From Candidatus Woesearchaeota archaeon (GTDB lineage: Archaea; Nanobdellota; Nanobdellia; CSSed11-243R1): DNA of 13,428 nt. Under the pieces are notes generated by a model that was given only the letters and a program-made list of their open reading frames with translations, ran no database searches and was not told where the DNA came from. Positions 6,197 through 12,968 of this stretch are shown here, in pieces. Position numbers and translations under genes: made by a program. The stretch is taken from contig SLLY01000076.1 of assembly GCA_007133845.1 (NCBI GenBank), positions 1 through 13,428 on the forward strand. Direction: 5' to 3'. The number at the start of each line of letters is the position of its first letter. Position 1 is the first letter of the stretch.

Positions 6197-6220
6197 GAAT
6201 TGTTTCTATTTTTTTTAAAT

Positions 6221-8551
6221 ATGATTAAAGAAAAGAGATGGAAACCTGAGTTTGAAAAAGAAATTTTTGATAAATGGATTACTTCTAAATATTTCAAATT
6301 TAATCCTAAAACAAAAAAAGAGATTTTTACTATAGATACTCCACCTCCCACCGCAAATGCTAGATGGCACGTTGGTGGTGCAGGAGCATATTCTTTTTTA
6401 GATATTATTTCAAGAATCCAGAGGATGAGGGGTTTTGAAGTTCTTCTTCCGTGGTGTTCAGATAGAAATGGTTTGCCTATGGAAGTTTCGGTTGAAAAAC
6501 ATCATAAAATAAAGATGCACGAAACGCCTCGAGAAGAATTTATAAAATTGACTGCGAAGTGGGCAGAAAAAATTGGTGGCGAAGTTACAGATATTGCGAA
6601 GAAGATGGGAATAGTCGCAGAGTATGATGGGGATTTTTATTATGAAACAGATAAACCCTATTATCGAAAAATAACACAATCCACTTTTATAGAATTGTGG
6701 AATAAAGGACTTATTTACGAAGACACAAAACCAAATAATTATTGTGTAAGTTGTGGCACAACAATTGCCGATGCAGAAATAGAATATGAAGATAAAAGCA
6801 CAGATTTAGTTTATTTGAATTTTGAAACTGAGAATGGAGAAAAGTTGGAGATTGCAACCACACGTCCAGAATTGTTAGGCGCTTGTGCAGCGATACTTTA
6901 TAATCCAAATGACGAACGTTATAAAACTCTTGAAGGTAAAAAAGCGAAAATTCCTTTATACGATGAGACTGTTCCTATTTTATCTCATCCTTCTGCAAAG
7001 GAAGAATTTGGTACTGGTTTAATGATGCTTTGTTCTTATGGCGATTATAATGACATACGGACAATTACAGAATTGAAATTAACTGAAAAAATGTTAATTG
7101 ATAAAGAAGGAAAAATGAGTGAGAAGTCGGGTAAGTATAAAGGTTTGAATGTTTTGGATGCTCGAAAGAATATAATAGAAGATTTGAAGAAGTCTGGTTC
7201 TTTTATAAAATCTGAAAAGATAAATCATAGAACTCCTGTTTGCTGGAGATGTAAAACAAATGTTGAATTTGTTGCAATGCCTGAATATTATCTCAAACAG
7301 GTTGAATTTAAAGAAAATTTGAAAGGGATTGTTGATGAAATAAAATTTCATCCCAAGGAATATAAACAAAATCTTTTGGACTGGATAAATTCAGTATCAA
7401 GAGATTGGGTAATTTCCAGGCGGCGTTATTATGGAACTGAAATTCCTGTTTGGTATTGCAATGCGTGTAAAAAACCTTGGCTTCCCAAACCAGGAGAATA
7501 TTATCAGCCTTGGAAAAATGCTCCACCAAAATACGCTATTTGCGAATGTGGTTCTAAAGAATTTTGTGGAGATGAACGGACTTTTGATACGTGGATGGAT
7601 TCTTCAATATCTGAATTGTTTATAACGGGGTATAAAAGATTTCCAGAATTATTTGAAAAAAGTTTTCCATGTTCACTACGAAATCAGGGAAAAGATATAA
7701 TCAGAAGTTGGTTGTATTATACTTTATTACGAGCATATCAATTATTTGAAAAACCTGCGTTTAGGCATGTATTTGTTAATGGGCATGGTGTTGATGACAA
7801 GGGTAAAAAAATGAGTAAATCTATTGGAAATATAATAGAACCCATGCCAGTTTTAGAAAAGTACGGCGCTGATGCTTTTAGATTCTGGTGCGCTTCAGAA
7901 ACATCTGTAGGAAATGATTTTAGATATTCAGAAGAGCGTATGAATGCATCTCAAAAATTTTTAACTAAACTATGGAATCTTTCCAAATTTATCTCAATGT
8001 TTGAAATAGAGGGAGAGGAGTTTGAATTGCAAGAAGCAGACAAATGGATTTTAGCAGAATTAAATAAAACAATAAAAAAATGTGATGAAGGATATAAAGA
8101 ATTTAACTTTTTTATTCCTGCTAATGAAATAAAAAGTTTTTCTTGGAATGTTTTTGCAGATCATTATTTAGAACTTGTTAAATCTAGAGCATATAATAGA
8201 GATGAAAAATTCAAAAAGGTTGAACAAAATGCTGCAATCAAAACACTTAGAACAGTTCTTAAAAAAACGTTGAAATTGTTAGCGCCAATATGTCCTTTCA
8301 TAACAGAAAAAATATGGTTGGAAATGTTTTCAGATGAATCAATCCATCTTGAATCTTTTCCAGAAGACGACGAAACGGATGAATCTTTAATAGATATGAG
8401 TAAAAAATTGATGGACTTTAATTCAGAAATTTGGAAAGATAAAAAAGATAGAGGGCTTGGTTTGAATGCTGAAATCGAAGGTGTGGAAATTCCAAAAGAA
8501 TTAAAAATTTTTGAATATGATTTGAGACAGATGCATAACATAAAAGAGTGA
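6221..8551 (+). CDS. valS: Valyl-tRNA synthetase
   Basis: This class I synthetase charges tRNA-Val and hydrolyses mischarged Thr-tRNA in its CP1 editing domain. The 776-aa product starts at ATG 6221, because the in-frame TTG at 6200 lies between the TATA box and the expected start site. Landmarks: TPPPT at 40-44, then HVGG at 50-53 in place of HIGH, followed by the DRNGLPxE segment. The editing-domain segment ATTRPELLGAC follows, then several Cys pairs (CVSCG, CWRCK, WYCNAC, CECG) that look like zinc sites. Next come the SRDWVISRRRYYGTEIPVWYC stretch, KMSKS at 530-534 and a helical anticodon-binding domain. It is shorter than bacterial-like ValRS (about 860-950 aa) and lacks the C-terminal coiled coil. 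aRF1 begins 4 nt after its stop, so the two are almost certainly co-transcribed. Confidence 0.95.
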   Translation: MIKEKRWKPEFEKEIFDKWITSKYFKFNPKTKKEIFTIDTPPPTANARWHVGGAGAYSFLDIISRIQRMRGFEVLLPWCSDRNGLPMEVSVEKHHKIKMHETPREEFIKLTAKWAEKIGGEVTDIAKKMGIVAEYDGDFYYETDKPYYRKITQSTFIELWNKGLIYEDTKPNNYCVSCGTTIADAEIEYEDKSTDLVYLNFETENGEKLEIATTRPELLGACAAILYNPNDERYKTLEGKKAKIPLYDETVPILSHPSAKEEFGTGLMMLCSYGDYNDIRTITELKLTEKMLIDKEGKMSEKSGKYKGLNVLDARKNIIEDLKKSGSFIKSEKINHRTPVCWRCKTNVEFVAMPEYYLKQVEFKENLKGIVDEIKFHPKEYKQNLLDWINSVSRDWVISRRRYYGTEIPVWYCNACKKPWLPKPGEYYQPWKNAPPKYAICECGSKEFCGDERTFDTWMDSSISELFITGYKRFPELFEKSFPCSLRNQGKDIIRSWLYYTLLRAYQLFEKPAFRHVFVNGHGVDDKGKKMSKSIGNIIEPMPVLEKYGADAFRFWCASETSVGNDFRYSEERMNASQKFLTKLWNLSKFISMFEIEGEEFELQEADKWILAELNKTIKKCDEGYKEFNFFIPANEIKSFSWNVFADHYLELVKSRAYNRDEKFKKVEQNAAIKTLRTVLKKTLKLLAPICPFITEKIWLEMFSDESIHLESFPEDDETDESLIDMSKKLMDFNSEIWKDKKDRGLGLNAEIEGVEIPKELKIFEYDLRQMHNIKE

Positions 8552-8555
8552 GTTT

Positions 8556-9641
8556 ATGGAAGAAAAATATAAATTAAAAAAGCTTGTCAAAAAGCTTGAA
8601 AAAATCAAAGGTAGACACACAGAACTCGTTAGTGTTTATGTTCCTGCAGGACAAAATCTAGATTCTGTAAAAAATCAGATTGCTTCTGAAGCTGAAACCG
8701 CATCAAACATAAAATCAAAAACAGTTAGAAAAAACGTCCAAACAGCATTAGAGAAGATGGTTGCGGAATTGAAAAAATATAAGAAAACCCCAGAAAACGG
8801 GATGGTTCTTTTCTCTGGAAATGTTTCATCAGAAGAAGGTAAAAATGATTTTGAGTTGTGGGCAATACACCCTCCAGAAAAATTGAATGTGCGTTTATAC
8901 AGATGCGATTCTGAGTTTGTGTTAGAACCTCTAAGAGAGATGCTTGAAGCAAAATATGCATACGGGCTTCTTGTTTTGGATCATAGAAATGCATCGGTTG
9001 CACTTCTTAAAGGAACTAGCATAAATCATCTTGATGAAATGAAATCAAATGTTATGGGTAAATTTAAAGCTGGGGGACAAAGCAGTCGTAGATTCCAGAG
9101 AGAGCGGGAAGAGCAAATAAAACGCTTTTTTAAAAAAATAGGAGATAGAGCAGGAAAATGTTTTGATGATGTAAAAATTTTGAAGGGAATTCTTGTTGGA
9201 GGTCCTGGGCCTGCGAAAGAAGATTTCAGTAATGGTCCTTTTTTGCCTAACAAGTATAAAGAGAAAATAATAACCATTAAAGATATAAGCAATGTAGGAG
9301 AGCATGGTGTAAAAGAACTTGTTGTAAAGAGTGAGGATGTGCTTGAACAAGAAGAAATCATTGCTGAAAAAAATTTGGTTGATGAATTCTTAAGAAATCT
9401 CGCAAAGGACACGGGTTTGGCTTCCTATGGTGAAGCAGAAGTTAAAAAAAATTTAGAACTCGGTGCGGTAGAAAAGCTTTTGATTTCTGAATCTTTGGAA
9501 GAAGAAAAAGTGGAGAAATTCTCAGAGATTGCTAAAAATTTTGGCACAGAAGTCAATATAATCTCTGAAGAAACTCAAGAAGGTGTCCAATTGAGAGAAC
9601 TTGGTGGATTTGCAGCTATTTTGCGCTATAAGATTAATTGA
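8556..9641 (+). CDS. prf1: Peptide chain release factor aRF1
   Basis: It recognises all three stop codons in the ribosomal A site and triggers peptide release. The N domain carries NIKS at 51-54 and the YxCxxxF motif as YRCDSEF at 115-121, both stop-codon readers. The M domain carries GGQ at 173-175, which reaches the peptidyl transferase centre. The C domain ends with the EEGxQL...GGFAAILRY pattern. At 361 aa it is shorter than typical archaeal aRF1 (about 400-420). The missing part is the minidomain, often with zinc-binding Cys, that normally follows the SESL segment (311-314); here SESL runs straight into the last helix. The start ATG is 4 nt after the valS stop with a weak GTGAG site. Histone and aIF5A genes follow in the same direction. 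Confidence 0.96.
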   Translation: MEEKYKLKKLVKKLEKIKGRHTELVSVYVPAGQNLDSVKNQIASEAETASNIKSKTVRKNVQTALEKMVAELKKYKKTPENGMVLFSGNVSSEEGKNDFELWAIHPPEKLNVRLYRCDSEFVLEPLREMLEAKYAYGLLVLDHRNASVALLKGTSINHLDEMKSNVMGKFKAGGQSSRRFQREREEQIKRFFKKIGDRAGKCFDDVKILKGILVGGPGPAKEDFSNGPFLPNKYKEKIITIKDISNVGEHGVKELVVKSEDVLEQEEIIAEKNLVDEFLRNLAKDTGLASYGEAEVKKNLELGAVEKLLISESLEEEKVEKFSEIAKNFGTEVNIISEETQEGVQLRELGGFAAILRYKIN

Positions 9642-9687
9642 AAAGAAATAAAAGTGAATAAGTTCTATTAAAATGGTATAAAAACGT

Positions 9688-9695
9688 GGGAGGTG
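9688..9695 (+). promoter_or_regulatory. Shine-Dalgarno site of the histone gene
   Basis: GGGAGGTG, the best SD match in the window, lies 5 nt before ATG 9701. It decides the start: the in-frame GTG at 9686 is upstream of this site. A TATA-like GGTATAAAAAC at 9675-9685 is too close to leave room for the SD if used in the normal way. GAAATAAAAG near 9646 is a better-spaced candidate, if the gene has its own promoter at all. Confidence 0.65.
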
Positions 9696-9700
9696 TAAAA

Positions 9701-9904
9701 ATGGCTTCTTTGGCATTAGCAGCTATGGATAGAATAATAAGAAATGCGGGCGCTAAAAGGGTTAGTGAAAGCGCGAAGAAAGAGTTGAGAAATGTGCTTA
9801 ACGAGTATGCGGAAGAAATTTCCAAAAAAGCAGTTAAGTTAGCAAAACACGGAGGACGCACTACAGTAAAAGGTGTAGATATAAAACTCGCAACAAAAAC
9901 TTAA
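9701..9904 (+). CDS. Archaeal histone-fold protein (67 aa)
   Basis: A single histone fold that dimerises and wraps or stacks on DNA. The 67-aa product matches the archaeal histone pattern end to end: a short N-terminus ahead of MDRIIRNAGAKRVS (helix 1 and loop 1), the long central helix from about SESAKKELRNVLNEYAEEISKKAVKLA, then KHGGRTTVKGVDIKLA (loop 2 and helix 3). The RTT segment at about 53-55 sits in the conserved loop-2 DNA-contact region, and the Arg near 18 in loop 1 is also conserved. It has no tail beyond the fold. High expression is suggested by the strong GGGAGGTG Shine-Dalgarno site. It sits 59 nt after aRF1 and 25 nt before aIF5A, in one plus-strand run. Confidence 0.95.
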   Translation: MASLALAAMDRIIRNAGAKRVSESAKKELRNVLNEYAEEISKKAVKLAKHGGRTTVKGVDIKLATKT

Positions 9905-9929
9905 TAAAACATGTATAGGTGAAATAAAT

Positions 9930-10316
9930 ATGGAAAAGAAATACTCTACAATGAACGATTTAAAAAAAGGAAGTTTTGTTATAATCGATGGAGATGTTTG
10001 TAAGGTTATTTCAACTACACATTCAAAACCAGGGAAACATGGTGCACCAAAAGTAAGGCTTGAAGCTGGCGGGGTAATTGATGGAAAGAGACGTTCTATG
10101 GTTTCTTCTGCTGATTCTAGAGTAGAAGTTCCAATTATAGACAAAAGAAACGCGCAAGTGATTTCGTTTTCTGGAGAAAAAGCGAATGTGATGGATTTGG
10201 AATCTTATGAAACTTTTGAAGTTGAAATTCCTGAAGAATATAGAGATAAAGTAGTTGAAGGCGCTACAGTACTTTACTGGGATATTGGCGCAAAATTAGT
10301 TAAAGGTGTTAAGTAG
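9930..10316 (+). CDS. eif5A: Translation initiation factor 5A (aIF5A)
   Basis: It binds the ribosomal E site and helps elongation through difficult peptide stretches and termination. The 128-aa product has the family's usual size. The N-terminal SH3-like domain holds the modification loop SKPGKHGAPK, where Lys36 would be converted to hypusine or deoxyhypusine, and the C-terminal part is the OB fold ending LYWDIGAKLVKGVK. The start is set by AGGTGA at 9917-9922, 7 nt before ATG. Being in the same run as aRF1 fits its role in termination. The 3' end overlaps the convergent UPF0201-type gene by 8 bp. Hypusine needs deoxyhypusine synthase, which is not in this window. Confidence 0.97.
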   Translation: MEKKYSTMNDLKKGSFVIIDGDVCKVISTTHSKPGKHGAPKVRLEAGGVIDGKRRSMVSSADSRVEVPIIDKRNAQVISFSGEKANVMDLESYETFEVEIPEEYRDKVVEGATVLYWDIGAKLVKGVK

Positions 10317-10665
10317 AAAAATATTCTTCTACTTTTTCAGAATCGTCAAATTCAACTACAATATTTCCAAGTGCATATTCTTCTTCAACAAAATGTACTT
10401 TCCCTATCATAGCAGTTTGTTTATTTAATTCGAATTTAGATTCGTTATCTCTCTTATTATTTTCAATTAAAAAAAGGGCTGTGTTTTTTATTCTTTCTTT
10501 TTGAATTTTTTCTCTTACCCTAGAAAGCACTTTTATGTCTTTAGAATTTCCGACTATTTTGTCTTTTTTGATTTGGAATTTTATTGAGAATATATCCTCT
10601 AATGCATTTTTAATTTTTTCTGAGTTCTCAGTCGAATAAAGTGGTGTGTGTATTTTAATTTTCAT
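10309..10665 (-). CDS. UPF0201/COG1931-type predicted RNA-binding protein (118 aa)
   Basis: The sequence fits the small archaeal UPF0201 family, predicted to bind RNA through a dsRBD-like alpha/beta fold related to an exosome-associated protein; no precise function is known. The N-terminal part starts with a beta strand (KIKIHTPLYSTE), followed by helix and strand. The conserved C-terminal block reads ESKFELNKQTAMIG then VEEEYALGNIVVEFDD, which resembles the family signature of F-x-LNKQ-A-x-x-G and LG-x-I-x-V-x-F/I. It overlaps the 3' end of the RPA gene by 11 bp in another frame, so translation is probably coupled, and no good Shine-Dalgarno site is visible. Its stop overlaps the convergent aIF5A gene. 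I recall the family from memory; a profile search would settle it. Confidence 0.78.
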   Translation of the reverse strand: MKIKIHTPLYSTENSEKIKNALEDIFSIKFQIKKDKIVGNSKDIKVLSRVREKIQKERIKNTALFLIENNKRDNESKFELNKQTAMIGKVHFVEEEYALGNIVVEFDDSEKVEEYFST

Positions 10666-11680
10666 TTTCTATTTCTTCTTTGACTCTTTCAGATTCTTCG
10701 ACTGGGTTTGGTTTTATTACTTTTCTTCCAATCATCTCAAGTTCTCCAGAAAAATCATTTTGAGAAACTCTTCCTTCTATAATTAATTCCTTGCCGAGTA
10801 CATCCATTTTTTTATTGTTTATTGGATAAGTTGGATCATTATTCTCTTCCGCTAATTTTTTTGCCTCATCTACAGACATATCTAAAACTTTCTCTGCTTG
10901 ATTCCCGAAAAACACAACTCTCATATTTCCTGTGCTGTCATCAAAAACAGTGGATATAAACATAGAGTGTTTTGGTTTTATTTCTCCATGATTTGGACAT
11001 GTTCCATCTTTCATGCTTTTTCTGCATTCTGGACAAACTTCGAAAAATGGTTCTTTGTCTGCTATATCTACTACAGCTCCTCTTATTTCATATGTGCCCG
11101 GTTCTGTTATATCCTTTATTTTTACTCGCTCACTAAATTCCATGAGTTTATCTATAGGTGGTATATCTTTTGCTTCCGGAATGTCTGGATTGATTATAAT
11201 TTCACTTGAAGAACGTGTGTGGCATTCCAATCCATAATATCCTTCTTTAACATAACAATTAGTAATTTTTATTATGTCTCCTTCACTCAGTTCTCCTTCT
11301 TCTATTAATTTTATGTGATTTGTATCCCACATAACAACTCTTAATTTACCAGTTCCATCTCCTACTAAAAACGAACATACTTTTCCTTCTCTATCTTCTT
11401 TTTTGAATGTTCTTGGTGTTTCTATAGTTAGGGCCCTTGCAACAAACGATGCTGTTTTCAAGCCTGGCGCGATATTTTTTAATTTGAAAAGTCCGCTCTC
11501 TTTTTGTTTGAATAATTTTATTCCAAATTCATTTGCAACTATGTGTGCTGCGCCCTCTTTAGAAACCAAGCCGGATAATTCTTTTTCTTTTTCTTCTATT
11601 TTTTGCTTTATTTTCTCTTCATCCATACTAGTTTTATTTTTAATTTTTTCAATAATTTCATCAACTGGAATTTTCATCAT
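10655..11680 (-). CDS. rpa: Replication protein A-like ssDNA-binding protein, two OB folds and a zinc finger
   Basis: It binds single-stranded DNA in replication, repair and recombination. The 341-aa product opens with a helical charged segment (1-60) seen in archaeal RPA. Next is a first OB fold at about 75-165 with the conserved VGDGTGKLRVVMWD segment, then a second OB fold at about 185-325 containing the matching DDSTGNMRVVFFGN segment. A zinc finger of the form CPEC...CPNH (Cys216, Cys219, Cys228, His231) is inserted in the second fold, as in COG1599 proteins. The acidic C-terminus (ESERVKEEIENEN) may be a protein-contact tail. The start at 11680 (or Met2 at 11677) follows GGTGGTGC on the minus strand. 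It leads a two-gene operon with the UPF0201-type gene. Confidence 0.92.
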   Translation of the reverse strand: MMKIPVDEIIEKIKNKTSMDEEKIKQKIEEKEKELSGLVSKEGAAHIVANEFGIKLFKQKESGLFKLKNIAPGLKTASFVARALTIETPRTFKKEDREGKVCSFLVGDGTGKLRVVMWDTNHIKLIEEGELSEGDIIKITNCYVKEGYYGLECHTRSSSEIIINPDIPEAKDIPPIDKLMEFSERVKIKDITEPGTYEIRGAVVDIADKEPFFEVCPECRKSMKDGTCPNHGEIKPKHSMFISTVFDDSTGNMRVVFFGNQAEKVLDMSVDEAKKLAEENNDPTYPINNKKMDVLGKELIIEGRVSQNDFSGELEMIGRKVIKPNPVEESERVKEEIENEN

Positions 11681-11686
11681 AATTAA

Positions 11687-11694
11687 GCACCACC
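11687..11694 (-). promoter_or_regulatory. Shine-Dalgarno site of rpa
   Basis: GGTGGTGC on the minus strand lies 6 nt before the rpa ATG at 11680. It resembles the GGGTGGT site of the 183-aa gene and indicates a short-leader, SD-led message, unlike the leaderless genes nearby. Confidence 0.6.
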
Positions 11695-11710
11695 AAGACT
11701 TAATTTAAAT

Positions 11711-11730
11711 CAAACATATAAAAATGTTTG
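11711..11730. promoter_or_regulatory. Inverted repeat around the probable rpa TATA box
   Basis: CAAACAT (11711-11717) and ATGTTTG (11724-11730) are perfect 7-bp arms around an ATAAAA spacer. On the minus strand TTTTTATATG lies in the centre and would start rpa transcription near 11693, just before its SD site. The symmetry over a promoter element is what an operator for a dimeric regulator looks like, but AT-rich spacers produce such repeats by chance. Confidence 0.4.
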
Positions 11731-11747
11731 TTTTTTAACGGATGGAA

Positions 11748-11757
11748 ATATCTAAAA
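11748..11757 (+). promoter_or_regulatory. TATA-like element of the methyltransferase gene
   Basis: ATATCTAAAA is centred about 27 nt before the ATG at 11780, with no SD motif between. This fits a leaderless gene. Confidence 0.45.
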
Positions 11758-11779
11758 GCTTTGCCTGTTTTTTTATTGT

Positions 11780-12937
11780 ATGAAAATCCTTTTCGTGCTT
11801 GGGAGAAATGTTGAACTTTCTAAAGCAGAGATTTTTTCATATTTTGAAAAAAATCAAATGAATATAAAAAAATTTGATTTGCAGAGAAACGCTCTCGTGA
11901 TTGAGACAGATTCTAAAATTAATTTTAATAAAATAATAAAAGAATTAGGGGGGACAACATCTGTTGGTGAGGTTTATTGTTCTGGTGGGCTTGAAGATGT
12001 TTTTGAATATGTAGATAAAAATGAAATATATATGGAAAGTGAACCCAAATTCATATATTCTATTTTAAATTTCGCTGGGCGTAGTGCTTCAGAAAAATTG
12101 TATTCTATAATAAAAAATAAATTCAAGAGAGAAAGGCTTAGAGGGGTTTTTAAACGTGTTAGAAAAACTATAGAGAAACAAGATAAAACTTTTGCAATCG
12201 GCAGCCCCACAAAAATATCTAAGATGGACAAGACATATTTCATATTCAAAGGAAAGGAATATCATTTCGGTATAATAAAAGGTGTTTGTGATTCGAAAGA
12301 GATTGAAATGAGAGATATGGAAAAGCCTGTAAGAAGAGCTGAACTTGCAATTTCTCCAAGGCTCTCTAAAATACTTATAAATCTTTCACAAGTTAAACGA
12401 AATGGTGTTCTTTTAGATCCTTTTTGTGGTATTGGTACAATATTACAAGAAGCGCTTCTGCAAAACATAAATGTTATTGGTATTGATTTGGATGAATCTG
12501 CAATAAATGGAGCTAAAAAGAATGTTTTTTGGTTAAATAAAAGATATAACATAAAATCTGATTATACAATTTCTTGTGGGGATTCAAGAAAGGCTAGATT
12601 GAAGATTGTGGATGGTGTTGCAACAGAACCTTCTTTAGGTGTTTTATTAAAAAGAATTCCAGATTACAGAAAAGCAAATAAAATGATTTATGAATTTGAA
12701 AATTTAATTGTTGATGTTTTGAATAATATTAAAAAATTTATAAAAAAGGGTGGAAAAATATCATTTACCGCGCCCACAATAAAAACGCAGAAGAAAAGAA
12801 TTTCTTGTGATATAAAGAAGATATGTAAGGCGACTGGTTTGGCTGTGTATTCATTAAAAAATATTAATTTTCCTATTAAAGAATATAGAGAAGATCATAT
12901 TGTTGGAAGAGAAATTTTCGTTTTAATTGATATCTAA
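11780..12937 (+). CDS. Trm11/TrmG10-like tRNA guanosine-N2-methyltransferase
   Basis: Members of this family (COG1041, Trm-G10 and Trm11) methylate the N2 of G10 in tRNA using SAM. The 385-aa product has an N-terminal part (1-165) that starts LFVLGRNVELSKAEI, as in Trm11-like proteins, and continues into a THUMP-like region. The linker MRDMEKPVRRAELAISPRLSKILINL at 177-202 corresponds to the family's RD...P.RR segment. The Rossmann-fold catalytic domain has motif I DPFCGIGT (213-220) and motif II GIDLD (234-238). The catalytic motif IV, usually (D/N)PPYG, is TEPSLG here (282-287). That keeps an acidic residue and a Pro but loses the Pro-Tyr pair, so activity or target could differ. The tRNA-Ile in this window has G at position 10. 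The start is probably leaderless. Confidence 0.82.
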   Translation: MKILFVLGRNVELSKAEIFSYFEKNQMNIKKFDLQRNALVIETDSKINFNKIIKELGGTTSVGEVYCSGGLEDVFEYVDKNEIYMESEPKFIYSILNFAGRSASEKLYSIIKNKFKRERLRGVFKRVRKTIEKQDKTFAIGSPTKISKMDKTYFIFKGKEYHFGIIKGVCDSKEIEMRDMEKPVRRAELAISPRLSKILINLSQVKRNGVLLDPFCGIGTILQEALLQNINVIGIDLDESAINGAKKNVFWLNKRYNIKSDYTISCGDSRKARLKIVDGVATEPSLGVLLKRIPDYRKANKMIYEFENLIVDVLNNIKKFIKKGGKISFTAPTIKTQKKRISCDIKKICKATGLAVYSLKNINFPIKEYREDHIVGREIFVLIDI

Positions 12938-12942
12938 AATAT

Positions 12943-12963
12943 ATAAACAAAGAATTTGTTTAT
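12943..12963. promoter_or_regulatory. Perfect inverted repeat over the winged-helix gene promoter
   Basis: ATAAACAA (12943-12950) and TTGTTTAT (12956-12963) are perfect 8-bp arms with a 5-nt spacer. The left arm overlaps the TATA box TATATAAAC (12940-12948), which lies about 25 nt before ATG 12969, and the right arm ends 5 nt before that ATG. This is a good candidate operator for self-regulation by the winged-helix product. Confidence 0.5.
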
Positions 12964-12968
12964 TTTTT

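Noticed and set aside
6200..6220. TTG at 6200 as the valS start, adding seven residues
   Set aside because: The added residues are hydrophobic and non-conserved, and the TATA box puts the transcript start close to ATG 6221.
9686..9700. GTG at 9686 as the histone start
   Set aside because: The strong GGGAGGTG site lies downstream of it and correctly spaced for ATG 9701, and histones of this family start close to helix 1.
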